From contig NW_004086389.1 in NCBI RefSeq assembly GCF_000220395.1, positions 1-64,000 of the forward strand: 64,000 nt of DNA, written 5' to 3'. The position numbers and the translations under genes were made by a program. The notes below the pieces were generated by a model that saw only the letters and a list, made by a program, of their open reading frames with translations, was not told where the DNA came from and ran no database searches. Position 1 is the stretch's first letter; each line of letters starts with the position of its first letter. Below are positions 13,155 to 25,051 of the stretch, piece by piece. Source of the stretch: Ichthyophthirius multifiliis. Lineage: Eukaryota > Ciliophora > Oligohymenophorea > Hymenostomatida.

Positions 13155-15406
13155 ATGTAAAATATTTAAAATTTCTTTACACAAACTCTAAAAGATATAA
13201 CTTAATATTATTTAAATGAATAGTAATTTGAATAAAACTTCTATAAAGTTATTATAACAATTAAAATCATTTTATTAAATCCTGAATATGGTCTTTAATA
13301 AACTTTAAGAACATTATAAGTAAAAAATATAATAAAATAAAATAAAAAAATATATAGTTAGTAGAAATATTATTAAAAAATAAATAAAACATAAATGAAA
13401 TAATTTCTGAATTAAAAGATTCTATATAAATTTTATCTGAATAAGCATAAAAAAATAAATATTATTTTAAAAACGTAAATAATATACAAGAACCTGATTA
13501 TTTAAATTTTATTAATTTACTAAATTAAATAAATACCTAAATTAACCTAAATCAATCAATAAATACTAAAGAAATATCAAATGAAAAAAAGGCAGAATTA
13601 TTATACTATTAAACAATAAATGATAAAAAATCATTTTTATTAATAAATCCTTTACCTTTATAAAAAACAGAAAATAAATATTTCAAAAGCATTCAACTTT
13701 TTGAACTTTTATACTAAGAAGTATGTACATAAAGCTTTATATTCCAAAATCGGTAAAAAGGATTAGAATTCCACCAAAAACTATATGAAATTTCACAATA
13801 AATGAGCGAAATAAACTTCTCGGAGCTTATAAATGATATTCTATTAGAAGAAGAATAACAATCAGTTGAATATTTCGAATAAATAGTTCAATAATAAATA
13901 TAATATAATACTTTTTAATAAGACTTAGACACTATATAGAATAAAAACGAAGAAAAAATTGATTTATTTTGTCAAAAATACGCTCTTTTATCCCTAAAAA
14001 ATCACGAAAAAATTTATAAAAATAACATATAGGAAGAATTGTAAATTAGTAAATTCTTAATAAATTCATAAGAAAAAAATGTTAAAAAAGAAAGTTAAAA
14101 ATAAAGTCGTTTTTTAAGATTTTTAAATGAATAATCTCTAAAATAATCATAAATAAATTTAAAAAACAATTCAATAAACTCAAAAAATAATAATACAGAA
14201 AAAAAAATTGCCTCTTTTACAGAAAAAAGTTCACTTAAAAGTGAAAATAATGTACTTAAATATCGCCTTATGGAACTTCGGTTATCTAATGAAAAATATT
14301 AAAATGAATAAATTATAAAATTAAGAAAAGAAAATGAAGAAAAATCAAAGATGATTAAAAATATGTAAATTAATATCGATAAATTATAATAAGAAAATTA
14401 ATAATTATAAACTTAGTTATAAAATTTAAATCAATAAAATAATATATTATTATCTAAAATTTAAAATAATACTAATAATAATAATATATAAACAAATTCT
14501 CCCTAAAAAAAATAAAAAATCTTTGAAAGTTCTTCCAAAAAATAAATTATAGAAATTGAAAATAATAATAATAATGTTAAAAAATCTTCTAAACCTAATT
14601 AATTTCCACTTCAAGAAAACTAAATTTCCTTTGATAAATCTTTATTTTCATTAATAATATAAAATGTAACAAAATTAAACAGTTTTAAATATTCTTGTCT
14701 TAAATAAAGTTACCTTTTATATGAAGATTCCTAAATTTAGCTTGGAGTTCTTACAAAGCATGAACATTCAGCTTTTTTTATATCTCTCTATTTAGAAAAT
14801 AAAACAGATAAAACACTCAAAAATATTAATTTTAATCCTTGTGAGCCCACTTAATAATCTAATTTTTCAATTAATTCACCTTTTATTTTTGAAATACTTC
14901 CATAAGTACAAAAGAAGGTCGATATAGTCTATAATTATTATTTTTATCCCTTTTAACCTCTTTTTTTGATATTAAATTACCAAGAAGCACCTTAACCGAT
15001 ATGTATAGGCCTTCCTACTACAATAAATAAAGCCTTCGAATATAAAGAATGTTCTAAAGAAAGTTTCAAAGAAACTTACAAGAAGTTATAATATAAAAAA
15101 AATATATTCATTCCGTAAAATTCGCCCAAATTTGCAAAATCAATACATGAATATGAAAATTATTTTTAAAAAATTGTTCATTTAAATCAAGAAAAAGAAT
15201 TTGATTTTATGAGTGGTAATTGCTCATATAAATTAGGGAATATTTTTGCAATTAAAAATGATGTTTTTTGGTTAAAAATATAGCTTTTGCCTGACAGTAT
15301 AAGTTCAAATATTTTTATAGGATATGAAAATCCATTAAATCATGAAAAATGTGCCTTTATTTTAAATACACTATATTTTTTATTTTCTTCTAATAATTCA
15401 ATATGA
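13155..15406 (+). CDS. VHS-like / coiled-coil / alpha-adaptin appendage protein
   Basis: Exons 13155-13319 and 13358-15406 (38-bp intron, phase 0) give 737 residues. Residues ~1-85 are helical and resemble a VHS/ENTH superhelix, including NPEYGLQQTL and a TLQLVEILLKN element like the 'ALxLLExLxKN' core of VHS domains. Next comes a helical, GAT-like stretch and a Gln/Asn-rich coiled-coil hinge. The last ~250 residues match the alpha-adaptin appendage: SYLLYEDSQIQLGV, then LYLENKTDKTLKNI, then GLPTTINKAFE at the start of the platform subdomain. This order is like a GGA monomeric clathrin adaptor but with an AP-2-alpha-type ear. The inferred role is clathrin-coat adaptor or accessory at Golgi, endosome or plasma membrane. 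The appendage call is firm; the VHS call is weaker and based on pattern only. Confidence 0.75.
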
Positions 15407-15499
15407 GATAATTTATATTTTAAAGAAAATAAAAAAAATACTATTAATATAATAATAAAATATTAATATTTTAAATATTAAAATTTAAAATTAAATAAA

Positions 15500-15565
<66 letters not shown>

Positions 15566-15785
15566 TTTTGTTTATATAATTTTCTAAATATATATTGATT
15601 AATTTCTATTTTATTTTTATTTATATACTTTAAATTTATTTTTACAAATATATAAATTAATATTTATTTATTTATTTTTTAAGATAATATTTTATTTACT
15701 TTTATTTATTATATATAACATTTTGACATATAAATTTATCTTTTAATTATTTATTTTTTATTTTAGAGAGACATTTATAAAATTC

Positions 15786-15874
<89 letters not shown>

Positions 15875-16238
15875 AATAATTTTAAAGGAATAATTATAAT
15901 TTTTATATTCATTTTTTATAATAATTTATTCTCTTATATTATTAATTAATTAATTTTTATTTTATTTAAAATTATTTAAATATTTATTTTTTATATAATT
16001 AAAAATATTAAATAAAAATAATCTATTTAATTTTTTTTTATATAAAATATTAAACATACAGATAAAAATATTTATAAATTATACATTATTTTAATAAAAT
16101 TAATATATAATAATTTATTTAATTTTGTATTTATTATTTAATATATAAAGATTTTATAATTAAATAATTTTTAAAAATATATATATCATTATATATTATT
16201 AAATAAATATAATATAATATAAATATATTAATAAACAA
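15407..16238. other. Convergent intergenic region with TA microsatellites
   Basis: Lies between 3' ends of converging genes. Holds TA runs at about 15506-15562 and 15797-15866; no gene seen. Confidence 0.7.
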
Positions 16239-19109
16239 TCAGGATTCAAAATATTTGTTTTATCCTTAAATTATTAAACTATATACTTATGCAGCCTTAA
16301 GGCTTTCTATCCGATTTAGGCAAAAATCATATTCTTTTTATTCTTCCAATTTTTTGCTTTAATAATAAAAAGTTTTTTTCTTCGCTTTTTAATTGTTTAT
16401 TATTTTATTATTCGAGTTTGTTAAAAAAGATTTCTTTTATTTTTTCGCAGAAAATCTTTCATATTTATACCCAAACTCCTATTTCTCAAAATTTTTATAA
16501 ATTAAATTGTCTAGAATAATATTTAAATTGTATTAAGGATAATAAAGTGTATAATTTTAACATTTATCAAATTTATTAAAAATTAAATGCAAAGAAATTT
16601 AATCTTAATCATCATTTTAGTTGACTATATAAATTTCATTAATGATATCCAATCTTTTATCTTCCATATTATTTTAAAATGGTATTGAACTTATCCTTTT
16701 AGGCCTTATTTAATCTAATAATCTTTAACTATTTTCTATTGCTGCAATTTGAGAAGCATCTTGCTATCCTCTCTGAATGTAATCATAATTAAACATATAT
16801 GATAAATATTTTTTTTAATAATGAAATAATTTTTCTTCGTTATTTGTCTGAAATTCTAATATAAATCCATCATCATTATAAAATTTATCTGTTAATCCAG
16901 TAACATATTTTCTTTTTTTTTATATATATTATAAAATTAAAATAAAAAAACCTATTTTTTTTTATTCTTTCAATTTATTAATAATTCTAATTATTTAATT
17001 TTGTATATAATTTTTAAGAGTTAGGAACATAATGTATATATTAACATTATTTAATACTATGTTTTTAACTATTACAACTATAACATTTGATGCCACATTT
17101 AATATAATCTTACTAATAAATAATTCTATCTTTAATATAAGTAAATATTTAATAATCATCTGGGAATTCTTAAAGTAAATTGAGAAAATCAATTCTTTGA
17201 ATTTTCAACATATTAATAAAACTGTTTGATTAAATATTAATTTCTCTTTTATTACCTGTATAAAATTCTTTAATTCCAAAAATATCACCTTCTTTTAGTT
17301 GCTTTTTATTGGGGAGAAATTTATTTAAAATAAAATAAATAAATAATTTTTTTATTTTAAATAACATGTAAAGTAAATCGAGAATATTTCTTTTTTGCAT
17401 TTACTAGATTTGTTTAATTTATATATACATCCACACTTCCTTTTTCTATAAAATATATAGAATTGTCATCATTTTCATCTTATAAAATAATATTCTAATG
17501 AGGTTTTAAATTTATCTCTTGAATTATTGGAATAGTTCTTTCTATTAAAGCATTAGAAAAAATTGGTTTTAAATATAAAACAACTTTTTTATTATATTCC
17601 AATTATAAATCTCTTTTTAAATTTTCATTTAATTAACTCAAAATTTAATTTTTTTGATTTCTTTATTATTCATAATTCTATCTCCAGACATAACTTTTTT
17701 TTAAAAATAAAATAAAATAAAATATAATAAATTAATAAAGAAAAACTGTAAATATTATCTAATTTCATTTCTTAATTAATTATTAACATTTTGCTTTTCC
17801 AACTAAAAATTAAGTTCCCTTAAATTAGATTTTATTTAATTTTCTTTTTCATTAAAAGAAGAGAAAATATTTCCGATTTAATTCAAAGTAAACCCAAAAA
17901 CACCACTACTAGTGAGCATAATAAAAATACAGACAACATGTTCTACAATATTAGTAGGATAAATATCCCCATAACCTAATTTAAATAAATAAAAAAAATA
18001 AAATAATATATATATAAATTAAAAAAAAAAAAAAATAAAGAATAAAGAAAAAAACCTACTGTAGTCATAGTTACTGTAGCAAAGTAAAATCCTTAAATAT
18101 ATTAATATTACCATCCATAATTATTAATATTTTTGATTTTCATCCAGTTCTAATCTTAAGTGATCGATAACTGCGCAATAAAAATCCATGTACAAGCAAT
18201 TGTATGAGAAATAAGTATTACATTACAAAACAATTTAAAAAGTGAAATAATATTATTAACAGAATTCGAAAAAAGGATAAGTTCTTAAAATTTTGAAATA
18301 AGTTTCTAAAAATCCTACAATTTTAAAAAGAATGGAATAAACGAAAAAAACTTAAAAATCTAAATTTAGTCTTGCTTAAAATTATCACTAACATTTCCTT
18401 TTATAGTATTATTCAAAAAAACAATTGTAAAAAATGAAATAATACTCATAATATCTTAAAAAAAGCTCTACTCGTAATAATAATGAAATATTTTAAATCT
18501 AGAATTGCAAAAAATTCCATTATAATAATAAGCTGTATTTAAACTAACAAAAATATTAAAAACACTAATCCCCAAAAGAATAATAACATAATTAAAATCA
18601 ATAATATCACTCAATTAAATAGAAAAAGTGACCGAAATACTCAATATAAAAAATTAAATAATAATCGCAATTAAATCAGTTAATTAAATAAAAATTCTAA
18701 TTTTACTTGCTGGATTAAATAAAGGGAATTATGAGTCTAAAAAATTAAATAATTAATTAATTTTATCTTATGAATTTTAGGGTTCAGGGTTTAGTTTTTG
18801 ATCGATTATTCTTAGTTGTAAATTTGTTAAATTCTTTAACATTCTACTTGGTGTTTAAGATATTAATTTTCGTGCTTTATTTTTCATTCGAAGCTTAAAT
18901 ATGAAATCAGTAAAAGCACCTCTTTCTTCTTTATTTTATATACTTTTTAATCTTTTATTGACTAATGCACTTGATTAATTTAGGTCTGAAGGGTATTTTT
19001 GTTAGTCTATGGAAAAGTTTTTATTCGTTAAATTTTAATTATTTAAATATTAATTGGCACTACTAAATATTATTGGAGATTAGTTAATGTTTTAGTGGGT
19101 GCTATCCAT
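16239..19109 (-). CDS. Cyclic-nucleotide-gated/EAG-like potassium channel with zinc knuckle
   Basis: Minus-strand exons 18056-19109, 17747-17975, 17366-17693, 16952-17301 and 16239-16911 give about 877 residues in a clean frame. Six hydrophobic segments are followed by the pore TVTMTTVGYGDIYPTN, whose GYGD filter is K+-selective. After S6 comes a helical C-linker (RQYLHYVW...) and a cyclic-nucleotide-binding domain (YFIEKGSVDVY, LKEGDIFGIKEFYTG, then FINMLKIQRIDF). After that domain is a CYSCNSQKHSIKQC motif, an exact CX2CX4HX4C zinc knuckle, and then a charged tail. The protein belongs to the voltage/cyclic-nucleotide K+ channel superfamily, which is greatly expanded in ciliates, and sits in the plasma or ciliary membrane. 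Ligand gating is inferred; the phosphate-binding cassette Arg of classical CNG channels is not obvious. Confidence 0.9.
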
Positions 19110-19355
19110 TTTTATAATTTATATATTCGTTATTATTTTTGTTATTTGTTTATTTATATTTAGTAAGTTAATAATAAAATTATAAACAAATTAATTTTTT
19201 GATTTTACATTTTAGTTTAAATTAACTTAATATTTTTTTTTAAATAAATAAGTGGATTTTTTTTTTTAATTTATTATTAAATGTATCATTAATGTTTTTT
19301 ATTTAATAAAAAAATAATAAATTTTATTAACTACATAAATTAAAATAAAACAAAA
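19110..19355. promoter_or_regulatory. Divergent promoter region between channel and CNB-protein genes
   Basis: A 246-bp spacer between start codons on opposite strands must contain the promoters of both genes. No defined motif could be picked out of the AT-rich sequence. Confidence 0.5.
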
Positions 19356-22300
19356 ATGTTAAATATAATAGATATCACGGAAAACAAAGAAAGAGATATA
19401 TAAAATAGATTTTTCGAAAAAACACAGATAAAAAAATACAAAAGAAGTTAAAGTGCATGCTTTTTTTCTCAATAAAAATAAAAAAACTAATAAAATTAAA
19501 CAGATAGTATCTTAAAAACAAACAAAAATAAATAAAAATATTTACATGGAACAATAATGTTAGAAACTACTAGAATAATAAAAACTTATAAAGCGAACAT
19601 TCGAATAATTATTAATAAAAAAGATAATCAAGTGCGAACATTTTGAATTAAAAAACTTTATTTTTAATATCTCAAATATCTCAAGGCGAACAAAAAATTC
19701 ATTTAGGCATCCTCTAGAGATTAATGCAAATAAAAATAAATAAAATAAAGAAAATTAACCTTAAAAAAACAAAAAGGTTTATTTAAAATATTTAATAAGA
19801 AAATTATAAAGAAAAAATAATGAAAATTCATATCTAAAAATAAAATTAAGAAAATAAAGTTGTTGATAATTTTAAAAAAGCAGAAAATAACTTAAGAGTA
19901 ATGATAAACTTCCCTATGAAAAACGATATTTTTTGCATTTGGAATAAATCAAAATGTACTTCTTAACATATTTAAAAATATGCGAATAAAAAAAATACTA
20001 ATTTAATTAAACAAATAAAATTAGCTTTTCTTAATCTTAAGTTTTTGTTTTTTTATTTATTTTATTATGATTTTTAAAAAAAATAGAAAAAAAATTCTGA
20101 AAATAAACCTATATTATAAAAAAATAACTTATAAAAAAAATCTCATATTGAATAATCCTTTAATAGTTAATAAAATCAAAGTTTTGAAGAATGTTTTGAT
20201 GAAAAAACTAGCTTAAATCGAATTAATTCTCTGTAAATTATAAAAAAATAACTAAAAATAACAAAAATAACAAAAAAAAGTACAAATCAAGAAAAATTCT
20301 AATATAATGATAAGAGAATATCCATCGAGTCTGTTTCCTTTAAAAAAAATCTTACAACTGAATCACCTAAATTAAAATCTTTAAAATCAAAAATAATTTT
20401 AGATTTAAAGTAAAAAAATATAGATTTAAAGGTTACACCATCTAAAGTTTTTAAGTTTTTTTTTTTTTTTTTTTCAAAAAGAAAAAAAATTATATAAAAG
20501 CAAATATACATAGAAAAAGTTATAAAGAACATAGTAAAATATATTAGATGAATATAATTAGATATTAGTAGGAAGAAAATAATAAAAAGAAAAATTGTAA
20601 AACTCAATTAAAAATAAATATGATTTAATTGCACCAGAAGAACTTGAACATATTCATTCTGAAAGAAGAAAATATTTTAATGATTTGAATTAACATTTTA
20701 TATAAGTAAAGACTGCTTATGGATAAAACATTGAAAAATTTGAGAAAGATTGGGGAATTTTAGAATAACCAACATCAATAGATTTAGAAAATTATTCTTT
20801 TTATGATAAAATAATATGGTTAGAAGAAGAATAAAATATAGTTTAATAAGTAAAAATTAAATATTTTTTTTTTTTTTTAAATAAAAAATATAATAAAGGG
20901 ATTGGCAGAAGAAGAGACTAATTTATTTGAAAAATTAAATGATATTGATTAAATATTAAAATAATTAAATTAAAATATACAAAAAAAATTTGTTTAATAA
21001 ATTGATATTGATAAACTTAATAACGAATAGTAAAAAAAAAAAAAAAAAAAACAATAAAAAAAAATTCAAATATTAGTTTTGAAAATAAAATAATAGAAGC
21101 CAATTTTAAATATTTAGGCTCTAATCAAACAAAACTGACTCATTTTGAATTATAAATAATTCTCGAATAATTTAAGTTAAAACCTGAATAAAGAAATAAA
21201 ATTATATTATATAGAATACTATAAAAGTTGAAATTTTTTAAAAACTTTTCCCAAAATACATGCATTTAATTATTTGAAATTGGAAAAATAGTACATGTTA
21301 TAAAAGAATAAATAATATATAGATAAAATGAAATAGGAGACGAAATGTATATAATATTAATGGGTAATAATTAATAAAAAAATAATACAAAACAAAATAA
21401 AAAAATAAAGGAAGTATAAATGTTCGAAAAAAGAAATTTTAAAAATGTAATTAAATAGAAATAAATGATCCTATAATAGCAACATTATATGACGGTTAAT
21501 AATTTGGAGAATAAACATTATTGAAACAAAAAGCTAGGATTATATAGGAAAACAAGAAGTTGAATAAAATTTTAAGTTTAAATGAAATTCATTAAAAAAT
21601 TTAATAGAAAATAAAAAGAGAAGAAAATTAAAAAAAAAAATTCGAAAAAGTGGCCAATTAATTTTTACTTGAAAAAAAATCAATTAATTAAGTTGTTAAA
21701 GATATTAATTAAAATAAAAATCAATTAAGAAATGCTACAATTGAAGTATTCTTTTCTAATAATATTTTATTTTATTTTATGAAAAAAAGGCGGCTGAAGA
21801 TAGTGTTTTATTATGTATTTCGAGAGATAATTTCACTGATTTATTTATGAAAGTTATTTAATTTGAGTTATAATAAAAAATTAATCTTTTAAAGATATTA
21901 CCTTTCTTTTCTGTTAAAAACTAATTATATTTTATTTTTATTAATAATAATTTTTAAAAAAGTAAGTTGATGAAGCTTATTTAGTGCCTATTGCAAATGT
22001 AATGGAATGTAGACAATATAAATATGGAGATATTATTTAAAAATAAAATGAAATTCCTATAGGATTTTGCATTATTTTATAAGGAAGATGTGCTGTTGTT
22101 AAATAAGAAATTATAATAAGATCTTTAAATTAAATGGGAAATAAATAGAAAAACAAACCTTTTTAATATTCTAAAATTTAGTGTAAATATATATTAAAAA
22201 AAAAAATACATATATATAAATATATAAATATATAAAAATATAAAAATTAAGATATATATATATATTTATATATATATATATATTTTATTTATTTTTAAAG

Positions 22301-23153
22301 TTAAAAAAAATATTAACAACTAGCAATAAAATAATGATTTATTAGAAAAATTTTAATATGAAAATATTAAACAAGAAGAAAATTAAAAATAATAAGATTT
22401 TGAAGAATATTTTAAAAGAATAAAAAACAAAGATAAAAATTCCGTATAAACTTTAATTTTTAATTAAAATCAAAAAATGATCAAAGATATTTTAGAAAAT
22501 AAAAAAAATTATTAATAAAATTTTTAATTTATTGATTATAATGATAACTCTGACGAATAAATAAAAAATTAAAATATCTAAAAATTAAATAAAATACATC
22601 ATTATAAGAAAATATTAAAAGATAACTAGAATATAGGATATTGCTATTTTGTAAATTTAATTTATTTTTATTTGTTTTTTAAATTAAATTATAGCATCAT
22701 ATAAAAAAACTTAGTTAAAATGATTATTTTTTACAAAGATCATTAATTGCAGAATAATGTAAAACAGATTATTAAATATTATAATCTTTAGATTATGATC
22801 CTTTTGAAAAATGTAGACTTACTATTGTACTTTTTTAATTTATTTATCGTCTTTTATATTTTTTACTAAATTTATTTAAGATTTCAGATTCTTAATTAAC
22901 TTAAATTATGATAATAGAAAGAAATTAAATACACATATTACCATAATAATAAAAAGTGATATATTTTAATTGTAGTTTATTTATATATATATTATTATAT
23001 TAGATAAGTCTCATTAAAGGTTTAATTTCATAAAATGACTATGATTTTGAATTTAAATAAAGTAATTATGATTATATTAAAAAATGGGATAAATTTAAGC
23101 TATAATTATTAGAAGAATGTTAAAAAGAAAAAGCTTAAAAGCTTATTTTTTGA
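19356..23153 (+). CDS. Protein with two cyclic-nucleotide-binding domains
   Basis: Start ATG 19356, TGA 23151-23153, in about a dozen exons. Introns kept in phase include 19507-19573, 20432-20513, 20850-20898, 21030-21076, 21364-21410, 21746-21789, 21913-21962, 22183-22300, 22651-22694, 22827-22880 and 22956-23003; one at 19859-19898 is less certain. The first domain shows GDEMYIILMGSINV followed by IATLYDGQQFGE, the standard pattern of a CAP_ED/cNMP domain. A second begins YLVPIANVMECRQYKYGD and continues FCIILQGRCAVV. The N-terminal ~350 residues and the C-terminus are charged, coiled-coil-like and unrecognised. No kinase or channel segment was seen, so it is probably a cytosolic cAMP/cGMP sensor or scaffold. 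It is head-to-head with a K+ channel that also has a cNMP domain. Confidence 0.85.
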
Positions 23154-23401
23154 TAAAAAACCTTATATTGAAATAAATAGCAAGAAATTTTTCTTTTTTT
23201 TAATTTCAATTTTTTTTTTATATTTCTTCAAAACTGATTTATTTATATTAAAATATAAATAAAAATTAATTAATTAAAATTTTATTAATTTTTTAAAAAA
23301 ATAAAGCATTTGATAATTATAATAAAGCAATAAATAAAAATAGTATTAGAAAATAAATATATAAAAATGAAAAGAATAATAATTATTAATAACAAATATA
23401 T

Positions 23402-23442
<41 letters not shown>

Positions 23443-23714
23443 TAAATTTAAAAATATATAAATATATAAATATATTTATAATTTATAAGCATGTATCTTA
23501 ATTATAATTTTTTTTTTTTATAAAATCATATTTTTTATATTATTAAATTTCTATTATATTAATAAATATATAATCTATTTATTAATATTAAATAATTATT
23601 AATTAATTATTTATAACAAATCAATTATTATTTCCAAATAAAATATAGAATATTTTTATTTTTTGAAAAAAATAAAAAAATAATTAAAAATAATTAAACA
23701 TATAAATATATATA
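23154..23714. other. Intergenic spacer
   Basis: AT-rich with a TA run at about 23404-23440. No gene seen. Confidence 0.5.
23404..23440. repeat. (AT)n microsatellite
   Basis: Uninterrupted AT dinucleotides in the spacer after the 19356 gene. Confidence 0.8.
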
Positions 23715-24923
23715 ATGATTAAAGTAATATTCATATTAAATATAGTCTTAATAATATTGCGAAATTTTTTTTCTATAATCTTAAAAACATATATATATAG
23801 TAAGATTTTATAGTCGGATTATAAATAATTTTAATGTTATTAACATTACTAAAAATTTAATTATATTATTTCGACTCAAAAGAAGTAAATATGAATTTAT
23901 TTAAAGTTTTATGTCAATGTATTTTACATCAATGTTTATATTTTCATTACTTGTATGAATATTATCAAAATATATGGTAAGAGAAAAAACATTAATAATA
24001 TCATTATTAATAAATAGTATTATATCTTTATTGTATTTACAAATAAATCATTTATAAAACATATGTATTCTCCGTTTTTTTTAAGGATTTTTCTATGGGA
24101 TAGCAGTTATTCTATCAAGCATTTTCTACGCTTAAATTTCTCCTTAAAATGAAAGGAAAATATTTATACTTTATGTCAATTATTTGTATTTTTTCTCTTT
24201 TTTTTATATTTAGTAAATAATTATGATTTTTATTATTTAAATCCAAATACTACTTTTCTTATTTTTTTTACTAATATATAGTATATTTAGTTATATTATG
24301 AAATCCCCTTTATATCTCGTTGTAGAAAATAAAATAGAAAAAGTAAGAGAATACGAGATGTTTTTTAAATTGGATTAATTAAGGTAAAAGAAACTTTACT
24401 TTTAATAAAAAATTAGATTTAGAATACTTTTTTCTTGTGTTAATTAAAAAATTACTTTTTCTTTGAGTTTAGAATTAATTTTTTATTATTTTTGGCAAAT
24501 TATATATATATGAGGTTATTTATTTGGATTATTAGAAAAGTAATTTTGAAGTTTTTCTTTTACAATTTCATCTGTGTATGCTTTTTATCTGAAATTCCTT
24601 CTTTTTTTATTGCTCTTTTCTTATTTGATACTTAAATTTTCTACTTAAAACTTTGCGGAGTTAAAACATAAACATACATGTTCAATTTTTACACTTTTTT
24701 TTAAGATTTTCTTTCTTGCTTTTTGTTTGTTATGTTTTTTGGTTTTCTATTTTTTCTAGGTTTGGTTTAAAAAGTAAATCTATAAGTACTTTATGTGTAT
24801 TCAAACGAAATGTATAATACTTAAATTAGAGCATGGAAGAGTGACCTTTATTATAGTAACTGGGAATTTCGTTTAAATTTTTATTATGATTTTAAGTACT
24901 TTGGTATTAATTACCTATATTGA
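23715..24923 (+). pseudogene. Broken major-facilitator (sugar/organic-ion type) transporter
   Basis: Fragments of an MFS protein are in order. A TM2-TM3 region has the loop ILSKYMVREKT, in the place of the family signature G-x3-D-R/K-x-G-R. A TM4 region has GFFYGIAVILS; next comes KSPLYLVVENKIEKVRE, matching the 'ESPRWL' loop after TM6. In the second half, CFLSEIP matches the VEiP element of organic-ion transporters, and NEMYNTQIRAW matches 'E.YPTxxRA'. A TGA at 23956-23958 lies in frame exactly where the signature glycine should be; signature Asp and Gly are also lost, and TGA 24921-24923 ends the frame before the last membrane segment. The two halves are in different frames, which an intron near 24385-24470 could explain. 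The first ~240 bp (ATG 23715) are only weakly assigned. It is most likely a pseudogene. Confidence 0.6.
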
Positions 24924-25051
24924 GATATATAATTTAAAATTGGATTATATGAATTAAATTAAAGTTAATAAAAATAATTAAAAAATATATTTAAAATGAA
25001 TAGTTTTATTTTATTTTTAAATAAATATAAACTATATAAGATATATTAATT

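Noticed and set aside
20299-20607. 102-residue minus-strand hydrophobic frame
   Set aside because: Antisense to spliced exons and a poly-T intron of the plus-strand cNMP-domain gene.
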